The notes beneath the pieces were generated by a model that saw only the letters and a program-made list of their open reading frames with translations, made no database searches and had not been told where the DNA came from. A stretch of 64,000 bases of DNA from the NCBI GenBank assembly GCA_008828725.1, contig MEHQ01000572.1:262692-326691 (forward strand), read 5' to 3'. Positions 1 through 10,999 of this stretch are shown one piece after another. The first letter of the stretch is position 1, and each line of letters starts with the position of its first letter. The stretch is from Saccharina japonica. Its lineage: Eukaryota; Sar; Phaeophyceae; Laminariales; Laminariaceae. The position numbers and the translations under genes are program-made.

Positions 1-120
1 AAAAACACGCCCACAAACCAAATTATGCCCCTGCCCCCCTCCCCCTCCCCCCCAACCGGGGCGGACATTATCCATACCAGGTACGTATATATACGCGCTT
101 TTCCGTCCCATATTTCTCAC

Positions 121-279
121 CAACTGCGTGGTACCATCCCTGAGCACCATGGTCTGGTTGGTCTCCTCCGAGGTCTTCTCTAACGCGCGGAACTGCAGCT
201 CCTTGCTGTAGTCGTTACTCGCAGTCACAAGCGCCACGATAAGCACGGCGATAAGGATAGCCACGCCGTCGATCCAACC
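121..279 (-). CDS. P2B-type Ca2+-ATPase, next exon (TM2 + start of actuator domain)
   Basis: Continuation of the Ca2+-ATPase reading frame. The 53 codons are phase 0 at both ends, bounded by a TGCAG acceptor (AG at 281-280) and a GTGAGA donor at 120-115. The exon opens with GWIDGVAILIAV, the hallmark start of TM2 in P2B pumps (compare GWIEGAAIL in animal PMCAs). TM2 continues to VTASNDYSKELQFRALE, and the exon ends in a VLRDGTTQL segment that begins the actuator domain. In animal PMCAs the TM1-TM2 loop carries a long acidic insert; here TM1 and TM2 are nearly contiguous (EDPAA joined to GWIDG), as in plant and yeast types. Later exons, with the phosphorylated DKTGT motif and TM3-10, must lie beyond the left edge. 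Confidence 0.9.
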
Positions 280-299
280 CTGCAGGGGGGGGTGAGAGC

Positions 300-660
300 A
301 CAAACGAGACATGGGCACGCCCAAGAATGGGGGGGGGGGGGGAGACGCGAGAGAAGCACACCAGGAGGGGGACAAGAGACGAGACGGGGCGGGGGGGAGA
401 GAGAGGCGCGAGAGGAAAGGAGAGGGAGGGGGGGGAGGGAGAGGGGGACGCGAGAAAACCACACCATGAGGCAGGCCAGAGAGGAGACGGGGCGGGAGGG
501 GGAGAGGAAGACAATCCATAGGCACACCAGGAAGGAGACAAGAGAGGAGCAAGGGAGAGCGAGAGCGAGACGGGGAGACAGGTGAGACAGACAGAACAAG
601 AGACAGAGGAAGAGAGGAAAACAACCAAGACAGACAAGAGATGAAATAATTTCAGAAACC
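300..660 (+). repeat. Purine-rich (G/GA) low-complexity tract
   Basis: A run of G and GA/GGGA blocks, including a 13-14 nt G run near 330. On the minus strand it forms an exceptionally long polypyrimidine tract ahead of the ATPase exon acceptor at 280. The ORFs seen here on both strands are low-complexity artefacts. Confidence 0.85.
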
Positions 661-1129
661 GTTGCCAGTAAGGGAACAGGCACACCACGGACAATAACAA
701 CGTGCGACCAAGACTGAGAACAAAAAATGTAACCACCACCGTCGCCAACACAAAACAGCAACACCCCCCCCCCACGAGGCCCATACATCGTAATGCCCAT
801 TGCTGTCTCTGGAAGTGGCCACACCAGAAATTAAATCAATTCATTGGAGGCTGTCGTCCATATGCAAGTCCACCTCACAGGCGGTTCTTAGCAAGATGCA
901 GCTCACCCTCCTTGCGACTCGCCCAATACCTCACGGCGCCTCGCGCTTGGTGCAAGCAATGTCTGCCTGGTTGGTGAAAACCCAACGTGCTCCGTCCCGG
1001 CATTGTAAGGATGCGACGGTCTATGGTCATACGACTACGGCCGAGCGCGACATGAGTACACTCCCCCACCGCCAAAACCCCCAGTACCTCTTCCAACACC
1101 ACCTCCTCTTATTACCATCACCACCTTTA

Positions 1130-1410
1130 CCTTGATATTTTCCCAACGCAACCGCTCACCACCACCACTCCCCGCCACCACAAACCACCACCTCTACGAC
1201 CATCCCCCGTCACTATCAACACCAGCGCCTCTACCAACAACTTTAAACACCACCCCCAACCCCCACTGCCACCACCACTCACTCCCATAATATCACCACC
1301 AACACAACAACCTACCTCTTCGCCACCGCCACCACCACCGCCACCACCACCACCACGACCAGCCTTACCCCCCACCACCACCACCACCACACCTACTTCT
1401 ACCACCAACC
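1130..1410. repeat. CCA/CAC-rich imperfect microsatellite
   Basis: Imperfect CCA/CAC triplets inside the ATPase intron (GGT-rich in the gene's sense direction). It gives spurious Gly/Val-rich or Thr/Pro-rich ORFs. Confidence 0.85.
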
Positions 1411-1724
1411 ATCCCCACCAGCACCCTCCCACTCCTGCCAAGGCCTTCACAACACAGTTTTTTTTCCCGTTTTTTTGTTTCTCGTCGGAAATTTGGTGTT
1501 TCCTAAGAAGCCCAAAAATCCACAACTCCAACTCCAGAGTCCCCCCCCTACCCGCTCATTTGGTATTTCTGAAGGCCCAAAAATCCAACTCCGACTCCAA
1601 ACCCGCTCCGTCTCGAAAGGGATGCGTGGTCAATGGTCAAATGACTAAGGCGAGCAACAAATGAGTACGCCCCCCCCCCACCACTACCGCCACCACCAAC
1701 TACAAAAACCCGTCCCCCACTCAC

Positions 1725-1994
1725 CGCCGCAGGGTCCTCAATGATACCGATGATGAGCGAAACCACTGCCGCAGCGATCAGGACGAGGAGGATGGTGTCA
1801 TTGAACGACTCCACAAACAAGGTGCAGAAGCTCTTCATGGGTATTTCGGGGAAAGAGTTCGGTCCGTAGGCCTCCTTGAGGCCTTCCACCTGGTCGGTCG
1901 CTAAGCCGAAGTGGAGATCGACTCTGAGGCCCTTCGCGAGCCCTTTCGTGCTGCCGAAGACTTCGTCCAGCCGTTTTCGGTTGTCCTCGTGCTC
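1725..1994 (-). CDS. P2B-type Ca2+-ATPase, N-terminal exon (cap + TM1)
   Basis: Internal coding exon of a plasma-membrane/vacuolar-type calcium-transporting P-type ATPase (PMCA/ACA/Pmc1 group), which pumps Ca2+ out of the cytosol using ATP. Seen: 90 codons, phase 0 at both ends, with an acceptor after a CCCTCTCAG tract and a GTGAGT donor at 1724. The peptide has the family's N-terminal motif KGLAKGLR near residue 17, then a GL..AYGPNSFPE segment matching the conserved R..FG.N..P region, a K.F..L..E.F.D motif, and a hydrophobic TM1 (TILLVLIAAAVVSLIIGII) ending in EDPAA. It joins in frame to the exon at 279-121. Upstream in the sense direction lies a long CAGA/TGTC microsatellite. The first coding exon with the start Met was not found and may lie far upstream. 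Family assignment is strong; the exact orthologue is not resolved. Confidence 0.9.
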
Positions 1995-2044
1995 CTGAGA
2001 GGGGGAGAGAGGCCGCCGCGACGGAAAGGGGAGACAGACCGACG

Positions 2045-2320
<276 letters not shown>

Positions 2321-2948
2321 GCAGGCACACGAAAACACAGGAGAGGACTCAGATGCAACGACCAAACCAAGACTCCTTTCAGAAGCGGTATCAACGATCA
2401 TCCAAAGACAACCACCCGGATGCAAGAAAAATGCCGTATATACCTCTAGTGTCATATGCTTGGGAGCGTGTTGTGCCCCTCCCCCATCACAGGGGACCTA
2501 CGAGTAAATAGGACCTTTGGTACACACAAAATTCTACATTTAATAAGACGCATGTCAAACAGGGCAACACGTGCGCTGTCAACGGTGTATTATATAGGGC
2601 CGGGTGTTCCACGCTAAAGCCTAGTAGTTTTGGTGCCAGCCAAGGCATGTCCAGGCAGCGTTGCTGTCGTGTCAAGGTGCAAAAGTGCTGTCTCCTGGCA
2701 TCTTTGAACAGCAGTGACGAAATTTGTGACGAGTGTATTACGGCATCGGTCATTTTACTTTTACGCCGCATCGGAGAAATGACGAACCTACAGCAGTAGA
2801 TCATCTAGGATCTAGATCCTAACCTGCCGTTAGATTCTAACCGGCAGTTATGAATTATTGCGCAGGATCTGTACATAAAACAGATCCAACTCAGGACACA
2901 TGTGCTAGCTCATGCAGAACGAACGGCTCCCACCCCGCAACATGAGCT

Positions 2949-3105
2949 AGATCATACAGATCATACAGATCATACAGATCATACAGATCATACAGATCAT
3001 ACAGATCATACCAATCATACAAATCATACAGATCATGCAGGTCATACAGGTCATACAGATCACACAGATCACACAGATCACACAGATCATACAGATCAGG
3101 AATCT
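2949..3105. repeat. 9-bp tandem array AGATCATAC, GATC-rich
   Basis: About 16 units of AGATCATAC and variants (CACACAGAT). They are set in a flank rich in AGATCT and AGATCC motifs (2806-2900, 3110-3132), with a GGATCTGTAC...CAGATCC inverted pair at 2862-2886. The unit length is a multiple of 3, so it translates as an artefactual DHT repeat. Confidence 0.9.
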
Positions 3106-3134
3106 ATCTGCCCTGAGAGATCTAGATCATGAGC

Positions 3135-3821
3135 TGGTTATCGGTGAGCTGTTCCGGTGTGTACACCTTTAGCACCGGAATTACACTGGCTACTTTTGTT
3201 ACGGGGGGCCGTATGATATTATTATTAATAGCAAATAGGACCAGGTACTGTTCTTAAAAATAGGCGAAATTGGCATATTTGCTGCTGTTCGCCTCTTGAG
3301 ACCAGGATTGGTCTTAAAAAGGGAATTGGCCGGAACATAGATGGGGAGTTGGGCCCCAGGAAGAGCGACCAAAAACAACCCGGAAAAAGCGGTCTAGTCA
3401 ACCGCCAATCACATCAAAATAGTACAGGAGAAACCCCACGTACACCGACAAAAAAAAAAAAAAAAAAAAAAGTGCGGTCTAATCAATCGTCAATCCTAGT
3501 CAATAGTGTAAGAAGAGCGCGACGCAAAAACAGCATATTTACTCTCATGAAGATCAGACCAAATATCAAAGCCTCCTTCCATTCTCCCGAGACCAGGTAA
3601 AACAACACAACAGGGGGAAAACCTCAAAACACAATACAGCATCAAATCGCGTACGGACGACTATCGACTATCCAAAGACCAGGCCAAACATCACAGCAAG
3701 ATAACATCAACACAATACAGCATCATATCGCGTACGCACGACTACAATACAGCAATAACTTCAAACTACACGGGAGTACCAGTACCCGGTACCGCTCTCT
3801 GTCCTTAGAAGTAAGGACCGT
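3135..3821. other. Non-coding stretch with poly-A run
   Basis: No gene recognised. It holds a 22-nt A run at 3450-3471 and short similar segments (ATACAGCATCA..TCGCGTACG at 3636 and 3717). No convincing TIR element was seen. Confidence 0.5.
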
Positions 3822-3919
3822 TTAACCCTTATAGGACTGGAGTCCCGTTTTGGGGACAAATTACTTAGAATTAGAGTGGTTTGTCCCCACATCGGGACTG
3901 CAGTCCTAAAAGGGTTAAG
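3822..3919. mobile_element. Family C piggyBac-like MITE (TTAA-flanked)
   Basis: A palindromic element of about 90 bp. TIRs are CCCTTATAGGACTGGAGTCC and its inverted partner GGACTGCAGTCCTAAAAGGG, with a GGGGACAAA..TTTGTCCCC inner stem. TTAA on both sides and CCC/GGG tips are the hallmarks of piggyBac-superfamily elements. No transposase is present. Confidence 0.75.
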
Positions 3920-4144
3920 ACCCTTGACACGAATACCAACACCGTCCTTATATTTCCGGACAGAGTGGCGATATACACAAGAAGTGGGTACCTCTGTTTA
4001 AGAGCGGTCCGTGACAGAGCCTGAGCCTAACTAAGCATTCTCAACTACAGGTTGCTCTTATCTGTAGTGGGGAAAACACATTTTTTTTTAGTACAAGCCG
4101 GGCGTGCCGATTTGGCCGCTTCCGTGACAAAGCCTAGGCCCAAC

Positions 4145-4231
4145 TTAACCCACTCAGAACTGAAAAAAAAGTCCCGCACTAATTCCAAGTAGTTTGTCCC
4201 CAAATTCGTGGAACTTGTTCTTAAGGGGTTA
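4145..4231. mobile_element. Family D piggyBac-like MITE (TTAA-flanked)
   Basis: A palindromic element of about 85 bp. One end reads TTAACCCACTCAGAACTG and the other AGTTCTTAAGGGGTTAA-like. The centre is GTGTGGGA..TTGGAATTAG/CTAATTCCAAG. Its TTAA/CCC tips are shared with family C but the interior differs. Confidence 0.7.
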
Positions 4232-4477
4232 AGCATGCTTGAGTATAGGTCGCTCTATCTGTAGTGGGCAAACACATTTGCCTTTAGTTTTAGCACACGC
4301 CGGGCGTGCCGATTTGGCCACTCTTAACGCTTTTAGTACCCGCACCGAAACAGAAACCTGAATCCTACTCTAATTTTAAGGAAAGTGGTCACCAAAAGGG
4401 GAGAGTGCGGCTCTAAAGGTGTCGAAAGTCACGAAACATCTCACACCTATAACATTCTCTTAACAAATCGGTTTACG

Positions 4478-4532
<55 letters not shown>
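4478..4532. repeat. (CTA)n microsatellite
   Basis: About 18 consecutive ACT/CTA triplets. Confidence 0.95.
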
Positions 4533-4711
4533 GCTGTACCACAACATGACGAGAGCTAACAACAACAACAACAAACACACATCCAACGAGGACAAGACCA
4601 ATCGAGATGACCCACCTGGGCGGAGCTGACGAGGGCCGAGAGCTTATCCTTCGCAACTAAGTCCCGCACCGAGTGCCCATTGGAGCTATTCTCCTTCATT
4701 CCTTCAGGTCG

Positions 4712-4737
4712 CAAAAAAAAAAAAAAAAAAAAAAAAA

Positions 4738-4804
<67 letters not shown>

Positions 4805-4806
4805 CA
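4712..4806. repeat. Poly-A run followed by (AAGC)n
   Basis: A run of about 26 A is followed by about 16 CAAG/AAGC tetranucleotides. A second A run of about 24 nt lies at 4867-4890. The ORFs across it (LLACLLAC) are repeat translations. Confidence 0.95.
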
Positions 4807-5096
4807 CATCGTATGGGTTTTAGTATGGGTTTTTTTTTGACCTCCGCCGAATGCCGTACAGTACAACAAAAAAAAAAAAAAAAAAAAAAACAGCAAGAGC
4901 AAAAGATAGCAGATAAATCAGCAAAAGCAGTTGAGTGGGGTTGGGCCGGGTTGGGCAGGAAATGGGCTGGATTGGGATTGGGGTTCGGATTATAATTTGG
5001 TTCGGTAGGTTAGGCGAGGATAGGCTTGGTTATGGTTCAGGGTTGGTTAGGTTTGGTTGGGTAAAGAGATGACGCAGAGAGGGGCTTTTGCCACAT

Positions 5097-5178
5097 ACCA
5101 CTTATGTCTCTAAATATAAACACCTTTTACCCATTAATATTCGAATAAAATCGTGCTTATATTTCGGGACAGAGTGGG
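5097..5178. mobile_element. Family B Stowaway-like MITE (diverged)
   Basis: A diverged left arm (ATGTCTCTAAATATAAACACC) and an intact right arm (GTGCTTATATTTCGGGACAG, then AGTGG). Confidence 0.6.
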
Positions 5179-5179
5179 T

Positions 5180-6420
5180 TTCGACAACTCCCATTCATCG
5201 GTCGAATACCGGATCAGTACAAACATCAGCGACAGCAGCCAGCATTGCTGTTTTACGACTTGGTCCAGCTCCGACATCATGGTTGAAAAGCCACACTAAA
5301 AATTGAACTGCCTCATGGCATCTTGATTCCGAGAAATTTCTGTGGCGGGGGCGGTCTCGTAAACAGCCCTAAGAAAAAGCAGCCAGAGCAGCAGCAGCAG
5401 CCAATACAGCAGCGGCCGAGGCAGCGGCAAGGAGAATCACGCCGATGCCCCGAAAGCCGAACATCGTTCAGGGGAGTACATCGTTTCGGGGGGAGTATAT
5501 ACATCACATTGCAGCTTGAAGCAGCATGGGGCTTTACGTTTTATACCGGTGCTTTACTTTTGCCTGGTATTCATACGAGTACGTAAAAAGTCCACAGCGG
5601 CTTGGGACTATTGTAAGGGTAAAAACACGAAAATACAGCAATGGTGGAGGTCAAAGGGTGCAAGGGTGTCGAAAAGAAAAGAAAAACGAAAAAAAATCAC
5701 AATGCTTGGGAGTGGGTAGCAGGTTGAACCACCACTACCACCACCACTGCAAGCAACACCAACAACACCAACACGGCCACCAGGGTGTCAAGACAAGCGA
5801 AACACTCGGGAGAGTGGGTAGAAGCTGCACCACCATCATCTCCACCACCACCACCACCACCACCAACACCATCACCACCACCATCATCATCACCAACCAC
5901 CACAACCACCACCGCCGCCACCGCCGCTGACACCTGGGTGTGTAAACTGAAGCACACTATTATGCGAAGTACGAACTAAACCACGTACAAACACAAATCT
6001 AGCAACAACAAAGAACGCCAAGCAATGCCTAGGCTGCACCGACGAACGATGGGTGCTGGGTAGAAGGAAATGATGTCTCCACTTGATATATATATACTCG
6101 TGTACCTAAACTCGTACACCATAATATCTATCGAAGGTGGAAGGTCGAAAGTTCAACAGAGGGTCCAAAAGGCACGTCCCTTCCTTCCTCGCTTCCTTCC
6201 TCCCTCCCTTCCTGCCGGCAGCATACCGCTATGCATTACTGCTGTTCGAAGCGCCTATTTGTAACCCGCGGGTCACAAATATTGGCAGCTTCCCGAGGGC
6301 ATGTTTCGGGGTTTGGTTCAGGCGTAGGGGTTATTATATAGGTAGTGTACACGGTTTGGGTTATATAGGGTTTTATAGGGTTATACGGGGGTTGCCTCTC
6401 GGCTTATTCAGCTATCATAG
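5180..6420. other. Non-coding stretch with CAG and CCA/CAC triplet tracts
   Basis: No gene recognised. It holds a CAG/CAA-rich segment (5378-5430) and a CCA/CAC-rich microsatellite (5722-5932) that yields His/Pro-rich ORFs. A family-P fragment (TCCAGCTCCGACA...TTCCGAGAAATTTC) lies at about 5262-5342. Several GGTTATATAGGGTTTTATAGGG-like pieces occur near 6330-6390. Confidence 0.6.
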
Positions 6421-6845
6421 GGGTTGCAAATAATATTTGTAGCCCGAGATCGAGGATTTCGTCGAAACTCATCTAACGATGCAAGCTGCTTGCGTACATG
6501 ATAAAGACCGCTCACCCCAAACAGACAAGCGAAGACAGCAAACTGACTTGTTTGTAGAGATCGCGAAGCCGTGCGTGCGCTGCTGCTCACCTATATATGG
6601 CGGACTACGCTCACAGGCTGGACTAGGTACCATGGCCAGACGATAGATGGCGCAAGAATACGTATATACCAGGTACCAGGTATGATATTAAAAAAAAAGG
6701 ACACTTCAGTCAGTCTTTCAGAATGGCATTCGGCCGCTCTATCATAAGACCTGCACCTGGGGTTCCAAAAGAGAGCATTGTACTGAATTTCTACATTTTT
6801 TACGAGTGGTATGTATAAGGGATAATACACATCATTACCAGTACA

Positions 6846-7025
6846 ACTGGTGTCGGTCTGAGTAAGGCGGTATCCCGATATAAGGCGGTCAAAATCGCTT
6901 GGCACTATCATTAATAGGGAATGGCACTCATAACCTGGAATGTATAAGGAGGCTTCCCCTCTGTAAGGCGGTCATATTGCTCTAAAGGCACACCACCGTC
7001 TTACTGGGGAACTGGGGAACCCCTA
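6846..7025. mobile_element. Family F pogo-like MITE, degenerate copy
   Basis: Carries the ATAAGGCGGTC motifs and the internal GGGAATGGCACTCATAACCTGGA segment shared with better copies at 13870 and 37674. The ends are eroded. Confidence 0.55.
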
Positions 7026-8116
7026 CAGCTGTATACCCTGGTTTTATATACCTCGCATATAGGTTTTAGGGTTTCCATGACGAATCCAACAGAAGAAAAT
7101 TCTAAAAAAAAATGCAATACGTATCATACGTAGAAGGAGCAAATATACCCATCATGTCTATCATACATATGATATGTACATATATCCTACAGATCATATA
7201 TAGGAGACCAACAAGAAACTTTTTGAGAACAATCGTACGTATATACTGTCTGGTTCTTGTTTCTAGTCGCCGAACTCCCACCCAGTGCCAGACCCCTGCT
7301 CGCCCACACCCACGAGTAGAGCCCAGCACTACTACAGCAGTAGTTGGTACTCTTCCTTTCTATCTCAAAATCTCAACCCTTCCCAGCCTCCTCTGCACTT
7401 CCAGTGCAACCACTCACTGCAACCTCCCAACATGATGACCCTATTCCCCATCCCCTATAAATCACGTCGACGATTCAGTACCTCTCCACCAACTCTAGAT
7501 TTCCTTCGTTCAATCTTCCACCTCGTACCTGAGAGTGGCACCATTTTCACAGCAGTATATATATACTACTCGTAGCACTCGGAAGGAATGTGGTGGTAGT
7601 GGCGGCGGTATTATTATATCCTTGTTACGTATATAAAAAATAAAAATAATAACGCCCTCGGGTCGATTTTTCCGATTTTTTTCCGGGGAGGGTTCAATCG
7701 CTGCTGAGCGCGATCCATCTGTGTAAATGTCTCCACTACGTACACCATTATGTTTCCAAAGTCACCACTATATTTGCAAGGCCTGCGTATTGTTCTCAAA
7801 ACATTTCTTGTCGGGGGTCGGGGGTATACATCGTTTAAAATATGTGTTTTCCCATCAGTTACAGCAGTACAGTACAGTGGGTACCCCGACTTAAGAGAGG
7901 GCACCCTTTATAAGAGAATAGTAATATATACAGTTAATGTGAGTGCCAGGTTCTCGACCCAACCGTCGCATGGATATGTCCTGCGTCGGTTCCACCATTC
8001 GTCGATTCGAAACCCACTACTTGTGATATACATCACGCGCAGGTTCGCGTCCTGCCGTCGACGCCACTATGAGTACGTGCCACAGGCTCAAGCTGAACCT
8101 GAGCCCGTACTCATAT

Positions 8117-8206
8117 TAACCCTTTTAGTACTCCAGTTCGCATAACTTTGACTCTAATTCCAACTAATCTATGCCCTAAACAGGAGTGCAGTCCTAAATG
8201 GGTTAC
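8117..8206. mobile_element. Family C piggyBac-like MITE, diverged
   Basis: Begins TTAACCCTTTTAGTACTCCAG and ends GCAGTCCTAAATGGGTTA. The interior is partly eroded. Confidence 0.5.
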
Positions 8207-8309
8207 GAGAGGCCAAATCGGATGGACCCGCCTACACTATTAATAGTAAACCTACTGTATATATATTTCCCACCGTGGATAAGAGAGCAGGCTATTAGTC
8301 GTCAAAATA

Positions 8310-8388
8310 TCACTCTGTCCAGAAATATAAGCACCGTTTGTACATTGATATTCAATAAGAAGGTGCTTATATTTCTGTACAGAGTGGT
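8310..8388. mobile_element. Family B Stowaway-like MITE
   Basis: Arms CACTCTGTCCAGAAATATAA and TTATATTTCTGTACAGAGTG surround a short TTGATATTCAATAA centre. It is about 80 bp, almost one hairpin. Confidence 0.75.
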
Positions 8389-8585
8389 GGGTGTTTTCGG
8401 CCTGTACCACAACTCTCTTAAATAGGGGTAACCTGTACCAAAAATCTCTTAAATAGGGGTACCTACCCACTCTGCTGTACGGTAAATATTGCCTGTGGTA
8501 GGGATGGGCCGCCGTGCGTGCCGTGCGTACATGTCGGCCAGAAACGGTACTCGTATATAGTACGACCCCGCACACCAGCATACTT

Positions 8586-8915
8586 GGTGTACATCATACC
8601 AGCATAATAGAGCAGAGACAGTCAGGATGCTACCACTATTGAACCGTGACTCATGGTCCATCCCATATAACCGTGTATCAGGTACTACTGTACATCATAC
8701 CAGCAGAGAACAGGACAGTCAGGATCCCACCAGTATCGAACCATGAAGCATGGCTCATCCCATATAACACATTACAGCACGTGTGAACGCGACATAGCCC
8801 TGCCTCTGATTCTGGAACAGGGACCACAACGATTGCTTGACACCCTAGACCAGCAGGGTAATCTCGTAGACGTGACATAAAACCAGCAGGGTAATCTCGT
8901 AGACGGGACATAAAT
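8586..8915. repeat. Local tandem duplications
   Basis: Two copies of a segment of about 80-100 bp (TACATCATACCAGCA...CAGTCAGGAT...CATCCCATATAAC, at 8590 and 8690). They are followed by two copies of a unit of about 32 bp, CAGCAGGGTAATCTCGTAGACG (8851 and 8883). Confidence 0.75.
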
Positions 8916-9084
8916 ATTTATACAAATAATACCCATGAGGTTCTATTTATGTACTACCTGGTATGTACGTACATACCAAGTGCCTGGTATATGCGAGTCG
9001 TTCGTATAGGTTTAGTGTAAGGACGTAAATAGGGTTATGCAGCGTGGCAATGCTATATTTATACAGACACATTATATGATATTA

Positions 9085-9800
9085 TCTTACGCGGCAGCAG
9101 TTAAGAATCTCCTATTTTGGATTAGGCTCCCGGCTTATGGTGCTGTCAACGTTGAGCATGGGCTCTTAAACGCTATTAACATATGATTTGCAGCATGGCG
9201 TTCGTTCCTCGCTGAGCACAAATTCTTAAATTCCTTAAAACCTCAGCATGCCGACAGCAGTTATTAATCTCGTATTTTGGCTATTAAGGCTGCCGGCTTA
9301 CTGCGATGCCAACGTTAACGTTGAGCATGGGCTCTTAAAGGCTAGCATATAACATGTACGTACAGCAGTGACATTCCTCGCTGAACACATTTTTTAAGGT
9401 GCAAATTCTTAAATTCATCAAAGCCTCAGCCTGACAAAGCAAATTAAGAATCTCGTATTTTGGCTATTAAGGCTCCCGGCTAACTGTGATGCCAACGTTA
9501 ACGTTGAGCATGGGCTCTAAGAGGCTATCATATAACATGTGCAGCAGTGACATTCCTCGCTGAACACATTTTTTAAGGTGCAAATTCTTAAAATTAATAA
9601 AAAAAACTCAGCCCGACAAAACAGCTAAGAATCTCGTATTTTGGCTAAAGCTCGTGGATTATTGTGATGCCAACGTTAACGTCGAGCATGGGCTGTTGAA
9701 GGCTATCATCATATAAAATTCACAGCAGTCGGCAGTGGCGTTCCTCGCTGAGCACAAACTCTTCGCTGTAAAATTATTTAAACTCATTAAAACCTCAGCC
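9085..9800. repeat. Tandem array, about 175-bp unit, 4 copies
   Basis: Units share AAGAATCTCGTATTTTGGCTA, CGGCTTA.TGTGATGCCAACGTTAACGTTGAGCATGGGCTCTTAA with small changes, and CATTCCTCGCTGA.CACA...AAATTCTTAAA. Copies start near 9095, 9260, 9440 and 9625. Many stops occur in every frame. Confidence 0.85.
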
Positions 9801-10017
9801 TGAAATTTTTTAAACCAAATTCTGAACATGTCGCGTATATACCTGTATTCGAAAATAAGTAGGTAAATAAGGCATCAGCAGTATCGAAAGATGCGTCGAA
9901 ACACACTTTCTCAAGCTGCGCGTGTGCTCTGCTTAGAGGAGGGTGGTATGGTGTATATATGAACATACCTGGTAATTCAATTTGAAGTTTTTGCTTGTTC
10001 TGCGTGTGGGGAACGGT

Positions 10018-10135
10018 ATGTGTGTGTTCTTCACATTAAAACCTTCCTTTCTACGATACCCGTCGACATCCAGCACACCCAGTGTCCGTGCCGATTCTTC
10101 ATCCTAAAAAGGTACCAGTTCTGTGGTCACAAATG
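10018..10135. mobile_element. Family K dispersed repeat
   Basis: Reads TTCTTCACATTAAAACCTTC, then CGTCGACATCCAGCACACCCA, GCCGATTCTTCATCCTAAAA and GGTACCAGTTCTGTGGTCAC. Related copies are at 13140-13200, 13240-13360, 38450-38570 and, in both orientations, 39120-39352. Confidence 0.65.
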
Positions 10136-10452
10136 GGGCCGGCCAACCGCCAACTGTTTTGTCAACGGATGGTTGTCTCTTTCCGACTCTCCGATTCCGA
10201 GAAACGATAAATCCATATACCGGTGCCGTAGACAGAGGCCCCTTTTAAGGTACCTTGTAGGGGATCATTTTGTAGTGCGTTCGGAATTGAGGTTCCTTAT
10301 ATACTGCACCAACGTCCCTTATCAGTGTTGGTACCGGTCCCTTATCATCAATCGTGGGCTAAAGTAAAGCGATGCGCAAAAGATTGAGGTCCCTTATATA
10401 CCGTTTTCCCTTATCGCGGGGCCCCTTACAAAGGGACCATACCCACTGTATA

Positions 10453-10529
10453 CCACTCTGTCCTGAAAAATAAGTATGTTTTATACATTCATATTAAACA
10501 AAAAATGGTGCTCAATTTCGGGACAGAGT
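10453..10529. mobile_element. Family B Stowaway-like MITE
   Basis: A TA-flanked left end CCACTCTGTCCTGAAAAATA and a right end TCAATTTCGGGACAGAGT; central ATATTAAAC. Confidence 0.7.
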
Positions 10530-10655
10530 ATTACAATACAACACCGGTACAGGAATGGTCCCTATATAAGTGTCGGTATACATGCGGACAGAGCATTACA
10601 ATACAACACCGGTACAGAAATGGTCCCTATATAAGTGTCGGTATACATGCGCAAG
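10530..10655. repeat. Two-copy 65-bp tandem duplication
   Basis: CATTACAATACAACACCGGTACAG and the following GGTCCCTATATAAGTGTCGG are each present twice with two or three mismatches, next to the family B element. Confidence 0.8.
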
Positions 10656-10709
10656 ACTGGTGAATCTGATCTGTCTGTGCCAAGCCATTCCACAGGCACT
10701 ATATTTATA

Positions 10710-10815
10710 AAATTAGAAAAACAACAGCTGTGAGATCGAGGTTTTCGTCGAAACTCATTTTTGCAAGCTGAGTGTGATACTTCGATCGCGCGTACTTACG
10801 GGTATATAGCGGGCA
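10710..10815. mobile_element. Family G element fragment
   Basis: Starts AAAAACAACAGCTGTGAGATCGAGG, then TTTTCGTCGAAACTCATTTTTGCAAGCTG and GATCGCGCGTACTTACGGG. It is one end of the family described at 41828. Confidence 0.6.
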
Positions 10816-10999
10816 GCCGGCCCTACTCAAACGGCACTATATAGGGACCACTACTGCATATTACAGCATACTGTATGTGTACCACGCTGACCGGCAATAT
10901 AACGAATATCAAACGGGGACTAGATTGCCGACCGAAGCGGGACGGGGTACACAGAGGCAAAAGAGGAAAACTTGTGTTGTTCCTTATTCCGTCAGATTT

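Larger units (their letters stand above)
280..1724 (-). other. Intron of Ca2+-ATPase gene
   Basis: A GT-AG intron of 1445 bp between the two ATPase exons. In the sense direction it starts with GTGAGT, then carries a family-I repeat (1605-1680) and a long GGT-rich tract (1410-1140), a second family-I piece near 950-1060, and finally an almost uninterrupted pyrimidine-rich stretch of about 330 nt (660-285) running into the acceptor. Confidence 0.8.

Noticed and set aside
2902-3132. ORF with repeated DHT tripeptides
   Set aside because: The unit is a 9-bp microsatellite that happens to be in frame; no start context, homology or conserved end.
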